Positions 17,496-26,597 of a stretch of DNA of 64,000 bases are shown one piece after another (the first letter of the stretch is position 1; every line of letters starts with the position of its first letter). Below the pieces are notes generated by a model, which did no database searches, had not been told where the DNA came from, and saw nothing but the letters and a program-made list of their open reading frames with translations. Origin of the DNA: an uncultured Spirochaetota bacterium (GTDB lineage Bacteria > Spirochaetota > Spirochaetia > Treponematales > Rectinemataceae); assembly GCA_903821875.1 (NCBI GenBank), contig CAIJMU010000131.1:1-64000 (forward strand). Direction: 5' to 3'. Made by a program: the position numbers and the translations under genes.

Positions 17496-19045
17496 TCAGT
17501 GCCGGAAGTGGCGGACGCCTGTCACGAGGAGGGCCATGCCCAGCCGGTCCGCAACCGCGATGACCTCGGCGTCCCGGATGGAACCTCCCGGATGGACCAA
17601 GGCGGTCACGCCAGCGGCCCCGGCCTCCTCGACGCCGTCCGGGAAGGGGAAGAAGGCGTCGGATGCGAGAACTGCACCCTGCGCCCGCAGCCCTGCCCTT
17701 GCGATGGCCTGTCGCACAGCGTCGACCCGGTTGGTCTGACCTCCCCCGATGCCGACCGTCGCCTCGCCTCTGGCGAGCACTATGGCGTTGGACCTCACCT
17801 CGCGGACTGCATCCCAGGCGAAGCGCAGCGCAAGGGACTCGGCTTCGCTGGGTTTCCGCGCCGACACGCAGCGCCATTGTGTGCCCTCAGGGTCGCCGGA
17901 ATCGGAGTCCTGCACGAGCCAGCCACCCGTCACGCTCCGCAGCTCGCGCGCTGGTACAGCCAGTATTCCCGGATCGGCGACTACCAGGCGGAGGTTTTTC
18001 TTTCCCGCGAGGGCCGCGAGGGCAGCCTCCGAAAAAGCCGGAGCGACGATGCATTCCAGGAAGATACTACCTAGTTCCTTGGCGGCTTCCTCGTCGACGG
18101 GGAAGTTGAACGCGACGACTCCCCCATAGGCTGAAACCGGATCGGAGGCCAGGGCCTTCCTGAAGGCAGCGGCTGCGTCCATGTCGAGGGCCAGGCCGCA
18201 GGGGCAGAGGTGCTTCACGATGGCGCAGGCTGGACGCGAAAACCTTCCCGCAGCCCTGAAAGCCGCGTCGAGGTCGAGGATGTTGTTGTAGGAGAGTTCC
18301 TTCCCCGCGAGCACCCTCCCGCCCAGAGGGCCGGGCGCTGCGCCCGAGGGTCCCACAGCGGCTGCCGCAGACCTGAACTCGCCCCGCTGATGGGGATTCT
18401 CTCCGTAGCGCAGGCTCCGCTCGGGAATGCCTGGAAGGCTTCCGTAGCCTGGCCTTCCTCGGCAGCCTCGCCTGCCGCCCCGGCCATCCAGGTGGCGATG
18501 GCACGGTCATAGGACGCGGTACGGGCGAAGGCTGCTGCAGCGAGGCGGCGCCTGAGGGCAGGAGGGCAGGGGCCCTCTTCGAAGGCCTTTGCGATTTCGT
18601 CATAGTCATGAGGATCGGCGGCGAGGGTGACCCGGCCGTGGTTCTTGGCAGCCGCACGGATGAGGGTCACACCCCCGATGTCGACCTCCTCGATGGCCTG
18701 GGCCTCGGTTACCCCGGGCCGGGCGACGGTTTCCTCAAAGGGATAGAGGTTGACCACCACGAGGTCTATGGGCTCCCAGCCCCTGGCGGCAAGCTCGGCG
18801 CGGTCGATCGGGCTGTCGCGGGCGAGGATGCCGCCATGGATGGCGGGATGGAGGGTCTTGACCCTCCCGCCGAGCATTTCGTCTGAATTGGTATAGACGC
18901 TGACATCGGTGACGGAAAGGCCGGCGGCACGGAGGGCGGCTGCGCTCCCGCCCGAGGCAAGGAAGCGGAAACCGAGGGCGGCAAGCCTCGTCGCGAAAGC
19001 TGCCAGTCCGGACTTGTCGTAAACCGACACGAGGGCGAGTGGCAT
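17496..19045 (-). pseudogene. purH: purH, bifunctional AICAR transformylase/IMP cyclohydrolase, frameshifted
   Basis: PurH catalyses the last two steps of IMP synthesis. The first frame (19045 to about 18434, ATG after AAGGAG) encodes the IMP cyclohydrolase half: LALVSVYDKSG, then KTLHPAIHGGILAR and VEEVDIGG-like EEVDIGGVTLIRAAAKNH. The second frame continues with PERSLRYGENPHQRG, then KELSYNNILDLDAAF, KHLCPCGLA and the normal end DRLGMALLVTGVRHFRH. The switch falls at about 18433-18437; one extra G on the plus strand (C in the gene) would restore A-F-P-G-I-P-E-R. All else looks intact, so this is either a recent mutation or a sequencing/assembly error in a short homopolymer. The usual KHxNPCG motif reads KHLCPCG here. 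Confidence 0.85.
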
Positions 19046-19103
19046 CACCTGGCTCCTTTACCACGCTGCAGGAACCCTGTTTTCCGGATATCCCCGGTAG
19101 CGA

Positions 19104-20657
19104 TCATTCCCATTCGATAGTCGCCGGCGGCTTCGAAGAGATGTCGTAGGCCACGCGGCCGATGCCTGGAACCTTGTTGGTGATGGCCGCCGATATGCCA
19201 AGGAGGTCCTTCATGTCGAAGGCGAAGGGCTCGGCCGTCATGCCGTCCTCGGAGACGACGGCACGGAGGGCGAGGACCCGGCCGTAGCGCCGCTCGTCGC
19301 CGGCGACGCCGACGGAACGAAGGGGCAGGAGCACTGCAAAGGCCTGCCAGATGCGGTCGTACAGGCCTCGCGCACGGAGTTCTTCGAGGTAGACGGCGTC
19401 CGCGTCGCGGAGGAGGTCGCAGGCTTCGCGGGTTACTTCTCCGAGGATGCGCACCCCGAGGCCGGGACCTGGAAAGGGGTGCCGTGAAAGTATCGCAGGA
19501 GAGACGCCGAGAAGCCTGCCCAAGGCACGCACCTCGTCCTTGTAGAGGCGGTCGAGGGGCTCCAGCACGCGGCCAGCGGCGCGCTTGGCCTCAACAAGGG
19601 GGCTCCGCACGTTATGGTGGCTCTTGATGACCTGGGCCTTTTTCCCGACGCCCTTGCCCGATTCGATGAGGTCTGTATAGAGGGTGCCCTGGACGAGGAA
19701 GGCCCCGGGGATTCCGAGGCGCTGGACCTCCCGCTCCTGGACCCTGATGAAGAGATCTCCAATGATACGGCGCTTTTCTTCAGGATCAGACTTTCCCGCG
19801 AGGGCGGACAGGAATTCCTGTCCCGCGTCGGCCATGCCAAGGTGGGTCGCACCGAGGCTCCGCAGGCTTTGCATCACCTCAACGCTCTCATCCTTGCGCA
19901 TGAGACCCGTGTCGATGTAGAGGAGGTGCACCCGCTCGTGAGGCAGGGCCGAAAGGAGGAGGGCGCCGGCCACGGTGGAGTCGACGCCTCCGGAGATCAA
20001 CAGGAGCACCTCGGAATCACCGACGCGGTTTCGTAGCTCCGCTTCAATCTGACTCCGATAGCCCTCCATGCTCCATTCGCGTTCCATGCCGCAGATACCA
20101 ACTATGAAGTTCGAAAGGAGTTCCCGTCCTCCCTCGCAGTGGCTCACCTCGGGATGGAACTGGATGCCCCACTGCCTCCTTCCCTCCCGGCGCAGCACAG
20201 CGGGAATGCCACCCTCGGAGCGCCCGAGGACCGAAAATCCCGGCGCTGCTTCGGCGATGGAATCGCCGTGGCTCATCCAGGTGGAGATGGAGGCCGGCAG
20301 GCCCGCGAGGAGGGGGTCGTCACCTGCGGCGAGGTCCACGGCCTTCCGGCCATACTCGCGCTCAGGGAGTCGCCTCACCTTTCCTCCAAGATCCTCGGTC
20401 ATGCGCTGGGCGCCATAGCAGAGGCCGAGGATGGGCAGGTCAAGGTCCCAGATCCCCGGATCGGGACGCGGAGCGTCCTCGTCGTACACGGAGAAGGGCG
20501 AGCCCGAGAGCAGGATGCCCCGCACTCCCTCGAGCGTTGCGGCGCCCAGGGCAGTCTCGCCCGGAAGGATCTCCGAGAAGGCCCCCAGGTCCCTGACGCG
20601 CCTTCCTATCAACTGGGTGTACTGGCTCCCGAAATCCAGGATCAGGACCCTGTTCAT
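19104..20657 (-). CDS. guaA: GMP synthase (glutamine-hydrolysing)
   Basis: GuaA converts XMP to GMP. About 517 residues from the ATG at 20657, which has GAGAGGGG before it; an in-frame ATG at 20669 overlaps the purA stop and would add four residues. The class I amidotransferase has LILDFGSQYTQLIGRRVR, the nucleophile in LGLCYGAQRM and HPEVSHCEGG. The ATP-pyrophosphatase has the P-loop LISGGVDSTVAGALL, and the C-terminal dimer domain has RHPFPGPGLGVRILGEV and ends YDISSKPPATIEWE. It sits in the purB-purA-guaA-purH operon, so both IMP branches are represented in one unit. Confidence 0.95.
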   Translation of the reverse strand: MNRVLILDFGSQYTQLIGRRVRDLGAFSEILPGETALGAATLEGVRGILLSGSPFSVYDEDAPRPDPGIWDLDLPILGLCYGAQRMTEDLGGKVRRLPEREYGRKAVDLAAGDDPLLAGLPASISTWMSHGDSIAEAAPGFSVLGRSEGGIPAVLRREGRRQWGIQFHPEVSHCEGGRELLSNFIVGICGMEREWSMEGYRSQIEAELRNRVGDSEVLLLISGGVDSTVAGALLLSALPHERVHLLYIDTGLMRKDESVEVMQSLRSLGATHLGMADAGQEFLSALAGKSDPEEKRRIIGDLFIRVQEREVQRLGIPGAFLVQGTLYTDLIESGKGVGKKAQVIKSHHNVRSPLVEAKRAAGRVLEPLDRLYKDEVRALGRLLGVSPAILSRHPFPGPGLGVRILGEVTREACDLLRDADAVYLEELRARGLYDRIWQAFAVLLPLRSVGVAGDERRYGRVLALRAVVSEDGMTAEPFAFDMKDLLGISAAITNKVPGIGRVAYDISSKPPATIEWE

Positions 20658-20665
20658 GGCCCCTC

Positions 20666-21895
20666 TCATCCCCGTGCCCAGGGGCTCTCCCTCACGATGG
20701 TCTGATTGCGGTCGGAGCCTACCGAGACCATCGAAACGGGGGTCTCGGTGAATTCTTCTATGAATTGCACGTATTCCTTGGCCTCCCTGGGAAGTTCCTC
20801 CCAGGAGCGGCAGGCAGAGATGGGAGCCTTCCAGCCACGGAAACGGCGGAGCACCGGAGTCGACTCCTCGAGGTCCCTGATCGAAGCCGGGAAATCGTCG
20901 ACGAGCTTGCCCCGCAGGCGGTAGGCTACACAGGTCTCGAATTCGGCCAGCTCGTCGTAGACGTCCAGGTGGGTGAGCACAAGGCGGTCGATGGAGTTGG
21001 CGGCACAGGCATAGCGGAGGGCAACCAGGTCGAGGTAGCCCACGCGCCTCGGACGCCCGGTAGTGACGCCGTACTCGTTGCCCGTGTCGCGGATGTAGGC
21101 CTGCAGCGAGCCGGGAGAATTGTCCGCGAACTCAGTGGGAAAGGGTCCGTTGCCGACGCGGGTTGTGTAGGCCTTGAAGACGCCAAGGACCCGGTCGATG
21201 CGGCGCGGCCCGACGCCACCCTGGGCGGCCGCGCCCGCCGAGCAGGACATGCCGCTGGAGACGAAGGGATAGGAGCCTGTGTCGAGGTCGAGGAGGGCTC
21301 CCTGCGCTCCTTCGAAAAGAACGTAGGTGTTGCGACGATGTCGGAGGTAGGTCACGAGGTCGACCTTCATCGGGAGTATCCTGTCCCGCCAGGCTTCGAC
21401 AAAGTCGCGGTCCGAGGCCTCCAGGTTGACCAGGCGCTCCGGATCGTCCATGTCGGCCACGCGGATGCCGTCGCGGTGCGACTTCATGCCATAGGCTACG
21501 CCGATGCCCCTGCCCGTGGTGCCGATGGGTTTCTTCCTTGCCGCGTCGAGTTCCTTGTCGATCCGGCGGTGGCTCGGAAGCACGAGGTGGGCCCGGTCCG
21601 AGATCAGGACGCGGCCCTTCCAGTCGATGCCCTTGCCTTCGAGGCCGGAAAGTTCCAGGAAGAGGGCCTCGGGATCGATGACCATGCCCGTACCGAGTAT
21701 GACGGTCTTGTCGGGATACAGGATGCCCGAGGGCACGAGGTGGAGGGCATAGCGCTCGCTCCCGATGACGATCGTGTGCCCCGCGTTGGCCCCCCCTGAA
21801 AAGCGGACGATCACCCCCGAATCTGCTGCCAGGTAATCGACGATCTTGCCCTTGCCCTCGTCACCCCATTGGGCACCCATTACTACGATGTTCAT
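20666..21895 (-). CDS. purA: adenylosuccinate synthase
   Basis: PurA makes adenylosuccinate from IMP, aspartate and GTP. The 409-residue protein starts VVMGAQWGDEGKGKIVDYL, which carries the GDEGKGK loop, and has NAGHT, the IMP-binding GTTGRGIGVAYGMK and TTGRPRRVGYLDL. It is slightly shorter than typical bacterial PurA (about 425-430), with a shortened C-terminal region. ATG at 21895 overlaps the purB stop as ATGA. It acts with PurB, the next enzyme in the AMP branch, encoded immediately upstream. Confidence 0.95.
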   Translation of the reverse strand: MNIVVMGAQWGDEGKGKIVDYLAADSGVIVRFSGGANAGHTIVIGSERYALHLVPSGILYPDKTVILGTGMVIDPEALFLELSGLEGKGIDWKGRVLISDRAHLVLPSHRRIDKELDAARKKPIGTTGRGIGVAYGMKSHRDGIRVADMDDPERLVNLEASDRDFVEAWRDRILPMKVDLVTYLRHRRNTYVLFEGAQGALLDLDTGSYPFVSSGMSCSAGAAAQGGVGPRRIDRVLGVFKAYTTRVGNGPFPTEFADNSPGSLQAYIRDTGNEYGVTTGRPRRVGYLDLVALRYACAANSIDRLVLTHLDVYDELAEFETCVAYRLRGKLVDDFPASIRDLEESTPVLRRFRGWKAPISACRSWEELPREAKEYVQFIEEFTETPVSMVSVGSDRNQTIVRESPWARG

Positions 21896-23352
21896 TCCGC
21901 GTTCCCTCCGGATATGATCTGCCTCATTGTGGCTTCGAAACGGTCAGCGACTGCGCGCGCCTTCTCGGACGCCCGCCCCGCATACTTCCAGGGTTCGGAG
22001 AAAAAGAGTTCAGCATTGTCATGACCCAGGATCTTCAGCCGCGCGGCAAGGGCCTCCCAGGCTCCTGGATCGCGCCTCAGGGCCGCGCCGAAACCGAGAC
22101 CCTCCTCCCCGACGGCGAGGGTGGCACGGCGGACGACCTCGTGGGCGTCGGCCCTCCCCGCCTCGGCCAGGAGGATGTAGGCGGGCTCAGCGAGGAGGGT
22201 CGCACCTGTCATCGCGAGGTTCTCCAGCATCCGCGCGCGGTCAGGCACGATGCCCTTCAGCACCGAGAGCATCCTGTTGGCAGCCGCCGAAAGACCTGCG
22301 AGCCAGTCCGCTACAAAGCGCTCGCTCGCCGAGTTCGTCAGGTCCCTCTGGTGTTCCGAGATCTGGTCGAGGAGGAAGCTAGCCACGCGCGGGGAGAAGG
22401 CCTTCCAGAGGCTCTTCACATGCTCGGAATTCCAGGGATTCCGCTTCTGCGGCATCGTCGACGAGCCCACCTGACCCGCTCCGAAGGCCTCGTGGAGCTC
22501 CCCGATCTCGGTGCGCTGGAGATTGCGGAAATCGTCGGCCAGGTTGGCGATCACGCCAAAGGAGAGGTCCAGTTCAAGCAGCAGCCTGAGCATCGGTTCG
22601 GGCTCGACAATCTGGGTCGAATGGCCCGAGGGAAGGAGCCCGAGGCCTCCGAGGAACTCGGCCTCGAAGGCCAGGGGATCGGCATAGATCATCGACAGCG
22701 CGTTGTACGATCCCGTAGCCCCGGAAAGCTTGCCGCGCAGGTCCCCGGCCAGGGGGCCGATGCGCAGGATGGAAGCACCGAGGCGGTGTGCGTATTCGGC
22801 CATCGCGAAGCCGAAGGTGATGGGCACGGCGTGCTGGCCGTGCGTGCGGCCGACCTGGGGAGTGTCGGCTTCGCGCCGGGCAAGGGCGCAGAGTTCGAGC
22901 TCGACCCGGGCCAGGAGGGGCAGGATCACCTCGAGGACTGCCGACCTGACTGCCAGCACACGTGCCGTGTCGAGGATGTCGGCGCTCGTCGCACCGAGAT
23001 GCACTAAGGGCTTCAGGGCTTCAGGAACATGGCGCTGTATCACATTGACGATGGCCTTGATGTTGTGTCGGGTCTTTTTTTCCTCGATGGCGACGGCATC
23101 GGGGCCTGTTTCATCGACGGCTTTGGCGAGGATCGCGGCGAGAATTGCCTCATCGTAGCTGCCAAGGGAGGGCAGCGAATCCCGTTTGCGCCTTACATGG
23201 GCGGCGACAAGGGCCGCCTCGACCCTGGCGCAGAGGCGCACCATGGCCCGCTCCGACAGCCGTTCCGAAAGTGCGGTGAAAACCTCAGGATTGGAGAGCC
23301 AGTAGCGATTGTCCAGGGGAGAGAGGTTGGAAAAGATGTCGCGGCTGGGCAT
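21892..23352 (-). CDS. purB: adenylosuccinate lyase
   Basis: PurB cleaves SAICAR and adenylosuccinate. From ATG 23352 (AGGA six bases upstream) the protein has 486 residues; in-frame ATGs at 23367 and a start at 23394 are weaker. The opening FSNLSPLDNRYWLSNPEVF, the KKTRHNIKAIV helix, LVHLGATSADILDT and the fumarate lyase signature GSSTMPQKRNPWNSEHVKSL are all present. It is the first gene of the purine operon. The hairpin at 23401-23431 separates it from the co-directional ferredoxin gene. Confidence 0.94.
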   Translation of the reverse strand: MPSRDIFSNLSPLDNRYWLSNPEVFTALSERLSERAMVRLCARVEAALVAAHVRRKRDSLPSLGSYDEAILAAILAKAVDETGPDAVAIEEKKTRHNIKAIVNVIQRHVPEALKPLVHLGATSADILDTARVLAVRSAVLEVILPLLARVELELCALARREADTPQVGRTHGQHAVPITFGFAMAEYAHRLGASILRIGPLAGDLRGKLSGATGSYNALSMIYADPLAFEAEFLGGLGLLPSGHSTQIVEPEPMLRLLLELDLSFGVIANLADDFRNLQRTEIGELHEAFGAGQVGSSTMPQKRNPWNSEHVKSLWKAFSPRVASFLLDQISEHQRDLTNSASERFVADWLAGLSAAANRMLSVLKGIVPDRARMLENLAMTGATLLAEPAYILLAEAGRADAHEVVRRATLAVGEEGLGFGAALRRDPGAWEALAARLKILGHDNAELFFSEPWKYAGRASEKARAVADRFEATMRQIISGGNAE

Positions 23353-23400
23353 GGGCAATCCTGTCATGGAGGGGCTTGGCACATCAAGCGTCACATGGAA

Positions 23401-23431
23401 ACGCCACCCTGGGGAAAACCACGGGTGGCGT
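23401..23431 (-). terminator. hairpin between ferredoxin gene and purB
   Basis: Perfect 9-base arms ACGCCACCC and GGGTGGCGT with a 13-base loop. On the minus strand it follows the ferredoxin gene and is followed by TTTCC, so it can serve as a weak terminator or as an attenuator in the purB leader. Confidence 0.5.
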
Positions 23432-23486
23432 CAAGTTCTGTGGCGCGAACCCTTGTTCAGCGCAATTCTGGGTTCAGCCCGCGGGC

Positions 23487-23657
23487 TCAGCCCGGGAGGA
23501 TCGCCTCGGTCGGGCAGACTGAAGCACAGGTGCCACAGTCGGTACAGGTAGCCGGGTCGATCCAGCGCAGTCCGTTCTTCTCTGAAATCGACCCGCTCGG
23601 ACACTCGGGCTCGCAGGCGGCGCAGTTCACGCAGGCATCGTTGATCTTGTAAGCCAT
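23487..23657 (-). CDS. 2[4Fe-4S] ferredoxin
   Basis: A 56-residue electron carrier. Two complete cluster motifs are present: CVNCAACEPECP (from Cys9) and CTDCGTCASVCP. This is the clostridial-type short ferredoxin, which transfers low-potential electrons in the cytoplasm and is typical of anaerobes. The ATG at 23657 follows GAGGG. A good promoter lies just upstream, and the gene appears monocistronic or weakly linked to purB. Confidence 0.93.
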   Translation of the reverse strand: MAYKINDACVNCAACEPECPSGSISEKNGLRWIDPATCTDCGTCASVCPTEAILPG

Positions 23658-23687
23658 GATATCCCTCGCTTGCAGTAAAGTGGCGGA

Positions 23688-23717
23688 ACTATAGCACCCG
23701 ATACAGGGATCATGCAA
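23688..23717 (-). promoter_or_regulatory. ferredoxin promoter
   Basis: On the minus strand TTGCAT (23717-23712), 18 bases, TATAGT (23693-23688), placed about 30 bases before the ferredoxin start. Confidence 0.6.
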
Positions 23718-23733
23718 GAAGAGCGGCTTCGGC

Positions 23734-24600
23734 TCAGAACCCGATCTCGACGTCCCCGGAAACGCTTTTGGCATGGAAACGGCGCCCGCCCTTGCCAACC
23801 ACAATCGCCGTGCGGCGAGGACCTGCTGCGCAGCCGATCTCGCCTGCGGGAACGAAGAGGCGGCCGGAAAGGGTTTCGGCCCGGAGCTCGATGTCGGCTC
23901 CCTCAAGGGAAAGATTGATATGCCCGCTCGCGGTCATGATGTCACCCCCGAGGAAGGGACCCGAGGTCTCGATCTCCACATCGCCTGAATTGGTCTGGAT
24001 CATTATGCGGCCGGAGGGACGGACGACATCGATCTCGCCCGACTTGGTTTCGAGGGTCAATTCGCCTCGGGAATCCTCTACCTCGATGTCGCCAGAGACG
24101 CTCCGCGCAATGAGGCGCTCGGCGATTCCCAGACAGGCGATGCGGCCAGTCTGGCTGCGAAGCTCGGCGTGGGCGACGTTTTCGACATCGATGTTGCCAC
24201 CAAGGCAGAGAACCTCGGCTGAATCGACCTCGCGGGCGAGGACATGGCCGGATTCCGATTCAACCAGGAGTCCGATCCCTGGGATGCGGACGTCGATTTC
24301 ACCACCCTGGTTGTGGATCTCGAGGTCGCGGATGGCTCGAGGTACGCGGATACGAAGTTCTGTCACCTCGATGCGGGCATCGGAGGGCGCAATCACGAGG
24401 AGGCCCTCGACCCGTCTGAGGGCTGGAGTCCAGCCCTCGACAGCCTCGCGCGGTCCCCGGATCTCGATTTCTACCTTGACGTGACCATTGTCGGAACCGA
24501 CCGCGGTGAGATCGGCATCCGGGAATCGAATCACCAGGCGTTCGGCACCCTCGAGCGCAAACTCCGATCTATAAAGACCAGGAGCGTGGGCGTCGGACAT
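23734..24600 (-). CDS. DUF4097-type beta-strand repeat protein
   Basis: A 288-residue protein from ATG 24600, preceded by GGAGGTAGTG. It is made of short beta-strand repeats with a recurring SGxIxV pattern: SVSGDIEVEDSRGELTLET, then KSGEIDVV, NSGDVEIET, ASGHINLSL and SVSGDVEIGF at the end. This is the DUF4097/adhesin-like right-handed beta-solenoid signature. There is no signal peptide or membrane segment, so it is probably cytoplasmic. DUF4097 proteins often sit beside membrane-stress or PspC-type genes; here the divergent neighbour is a multi-pass membrane protein. Function unknown. Confidence 0.8.
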   Translation of the reverse strand: MSDAHAPGLYRSEFALEGAERLVIRFPDADLTAVGSDNGHVKVEIEIRGPREAVEGWTPALRRVEGLLVIAPSDARIEVTELRIRVPRAIRDLEIHNQGGEIDVRIPGIGLLVESESGHVLAREVDSAEVLCLGGNIDVENVAHAELRSQTGRIACLGIAERLIARSVSGDIEVEDSRGELTLETKSGEIDVVRPSGRIMIQTNSGDVEIETSGPFLGGDIMTASGHINLSLEGADIELRAETLSGRLFVPAGEIGCAAGPRRTAIVVGKGGRRFHAKSVSGDVEIGF

Positions 24601-24608
24601 CACTACCT

Positions 24609-24663
24609 CCAGACTGTTTGCATGCGTCGATGAATAATCTGTGGAGGTTATCACACAGTCTGG
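24609..24663. repeat. 9-bp inverted repeat in divergent intergenic region
   Basis: CCAGACTGT (24609-24617) and ACAGTCTGG (24655-24663), 37 bases apart, flank the probable promoter region of the DUF4097 gene. It may be a regulator site pair. Confidence 0.35.
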
Positions 24664-24707
24664 GATTGGGCAATCGACAGAATATTCCTGATACTTCAGT
24701 CGACCCC

Positions 24708-24760
24708 TAGACATATTTCCGGCAAACGCTATGATATCAACTGGTTTATGCAATAAACCA
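24708..24760 (+). promoter_or_regulatory. promoter and operator of the Lol-like operon
   Basis: TAGACA (24708-24713), 16 bases, TATGAT (24730-24735), followed at the expected start of transcription by the inverted repeat TGGTTTA-N5-TAAACCA (24742-24760). The operon's second gene encodes a winged-helix regulator, the likely ligand of this site. Confidence 0.6.
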
Positions 24761-24772
24761 AGTGAGGAGCCC

Positions 24773-25459
24773 ATGACCATCGAGGAACTGGAAGAACTGA
24801 GGAGCGACCTTCGAGAGGTCCGGAAGGCCATCGATCGCCACAGTCCCCTCATCCAGCAGATCACAGCTTCAAATTTCCTGGCCCGCTTCTCCCTGCCCTT
24901 CGGGGCCCTGGTCTTCATCTTTGGCCTCGGCACGCAGTACCTCCTCGGCGCGGGTGGCGGCTTTGCAGGGCTTCCGCCCTGGTGGCTCCCTGCCTTCTGG
25001 GCTGTCGGATTACTCTTCCTCATTGGCGGCAGCCTGCTCAAGGTCATCGCATTCTCGAAGCGGGCGCAGGAAATCGGTGTGGGCATCTGGGCTGTGTATG
25101 GCGCATTTTTTGGCCCGGAGTCGCGCCACATGATCTTCGCAACCCTCATTGCCCTGGGCGGGGCAACTGCCTTTGCCCTAAGCATCGGCCATCCCTGGTT
25201 CATCCTTTCTGCCTTCACGGTATGGTATGGCAACTACTTCCTCCATCTCGCCGGCATGGTGCGACGCATTGAATACTGGGCTTCTGGCTGGCTGGGGCTG
25301 CTTGCGGGAACCATCTCGCTCTTCTCTGTCGAAGTACTCCCCTTTTTCTGGCTCGGAATCTGCGGCGGCGGACTCCTCCTCCTTTTCAGCATCCTCGGTC
25401 TGATTGCTTCAAGGGCGGATCGCGTCCGCCTTGCTCCAGACATGGAGAGCGCGGAGTGA
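24773..25459 (+). CDS. multi-pass membrane protein of unknown function
   Basis: A 228-residue protein from ATG 24773 (GAGGAG before it). After a charged N-terminal helix (EELEELRSDLREVRKAIDRH) come five or six membrane spans, for example FGALVFIFGLGTQYLLG, AFWAVGLLFLIGGSLLKVI and FFWLGICGGGLLLLFSILGL. I do not recognise a named family. It is the first gene of the operon, and its stop overlaps the start of the winged-helix regulator gene as GTGA. That coupling suggests it could act as a membrane partner or signal input for that regulator, but this is inference. Confidence 0.75.
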   Translation: MTIEELEELRSDLREVRKAIDRHSPLIQQITASNFLARFSLPFGALVFIFGLGTQYLLGAGGGFAGLPPWWLPAFWAVGLLFLIGGSLLKVIAFSKRAQEIGVGIWAVYGAFFGPESRHMIFATLIALGGATAFALSIGHPWFILSAFTVWYGNYFLHLAGMVRRIEYWASGWLGLLAGTISLFSVEVLPFFWLGICGGGLLLLFSILGLIASRADRVRLAPDMESAE

Positions 25460-25854
25460 AGCCCAGGGCGATCGGGGAACTCACCCTCGACCGCGTGATC
25501 CACGAGAGGGCCCGCCTCATCATCCTCTCGTACATCGCCCAGGCGGGGGATCGCGAGGTGGCCTTCACCGAGCTCCGCGACGGGCTCGGCTTCACCTCCG
25601 GCAATCTTTCCATCCAATTGAAAGTACTTTCAGACGCGGGTCTTGTCCGCGTGGAAAAGCGCTTCAGGGAGCGGAAACCCTTCACCGGGGCGACGCTCAC
25701 GGCCGAGGGGGGCCTGGCCCTCCAGGCCTATATCCGCGAGATCGAGTCACTCATCGACTCGGTGCGCACCGGTCAGGGGGGAGGCGCCATCCTCCCTGCT
25801 GCGGCTCTCCATGCAGGCGTTTCCGACCAAGGAGGTCACGATGTCGGTTCTTGA
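25456..25854 (+). CDS. winged-helix transcriptional regulator
   Basis: A 132-residue protein starting at GTG 25456. The winged helix spans about residues 8-75: RLIILSYIAQAGDREVAFTE, then GLGFTSGNLSIQLKVLSDAGL and VRVEKRFRERKPFTGATLT. This matches the MarR/ArsR-like 'winged helix DNA-binding domain' regulators found next to ABC exporters. It should bind the TGGTTTA inverted repeat at the operon promoter. Its 3' end overlaps the ribosome site and start of the ABC ATPase gene by 14 bases. Confidence 0.85.
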   Translation: MKPRAIGELTLDRVIHERARLIILSYIAQAGDREVAFTELRDGLGFTSGNLSIQLKVLSDAGLVRVEKRFRERKPFTGATLTAEGGLALQAYIREIESLIDSVRTGQGGGAILPAAALHAGVSDQGGHDVGS

Positions 25855-26596
25855 ACTCTCGAAGATAACCAGGGTCTACAGGAAGGGCGAGACGGAGGTG
25901 CGGGCCCTCGACGGGATCGACCTGTGCATCGAGGCGGGAGAGTTCCTCGCCATCGTGGGTCCCTCCGGATCCGGGAAAACGACAATGCTGAACATCCTGG
26001 GCTGCCTCGATTCGCCGACCACGGGCTCAATCGTCTACGACGGCACTGACCTCGGGAAACTCGACGAGGCCGGGCTCTCGGCCTATCGCCGCGACCGCAT
26101 AAGCTTCGTCTTCCAGTCCTTCAACCTCATACCGGTGCTGACTGTCCGCGAGAACGTGGAGCTTCCGCTCGTCATCGAGGCACGAGCCAGGCGCGGGAAA
26201 AAAGGCGCAGAGGGAGGAAGGGGCGATGCCGAAATCAAGGCCCTTGCCCTGAAGATGATCGAGGCGGTGGGGCTTTCCGACAAGGCCGACCGCTATCCGA
26301 GAGAACTCTCAGGTGGACAGGAGCAGCGCGTCGCCATAGCGCGGGCCCTTGTGAAGACGCCCCTGGTCGTGCTCGCCGACGAGCCGACTGCCAATCTCGA
26401 CTCCAAAACCGCGGGAGAGATCCTCGACCTCATGAAAGACATAAATGCGAAGATGGGAACTACTTTTATTTTTTCTACCCACGACCGCCTTGTCATGGAA
26501 CGGGCCCGGCGCATCGTCACCCTCCACGACGGCAGGGTGGCCACGGACTCATCCGGAGCCGGTGCCACTGGCGCCGGGCCGGCGGGGAGGGCCTGA
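25841..26596 (+). CDS. ABC transporter ATPase, MacB/LolD type
   Basis: A 251-residue ATPase from ATG 25841 (AAGGAGG upstream). It has Walker A GPSGSGKTT, the Q-loop in FVFQSFNLIPVLTVRENVELPL, which is specific to the LolD/MacB group, signature LSGGQEQRVAIARAL and Walker B VVLADEPTANLDSKTAGEI. With the two FtsX-like permeases it forms a mechanotransmission ABC complex that uses ATP in the cytoplasm to drive work in the periplasm, such as lipoprotein release or substrate extrusion. A short insertion (ARRGKKGAEGGRGDAE) follows the Q-loop. Confidence 0.92.
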   Translation: MSVLELSKITRVYRKGETEVRALDGIDLCIEAGEFLAIVGPSGSGKTTMLNILGCLDSPTTGSIVYDGTDLGKLDEAGLSAYRRDRISFVFQSFNLIPVLTVRENVELPLVIEARARRGKKGAEGGRGDAEIKALALKMIEAVGLSDKADRYPRELSGGQEQRVAIARALVKTPLVVLADEPTANLDSKTAGEILDLMKDINAKMGTTFIFSTHDRLVMERARRIVTLHDGRVATDSSGAGATGAGPAGRA

Positions 26597-26597
26597 A

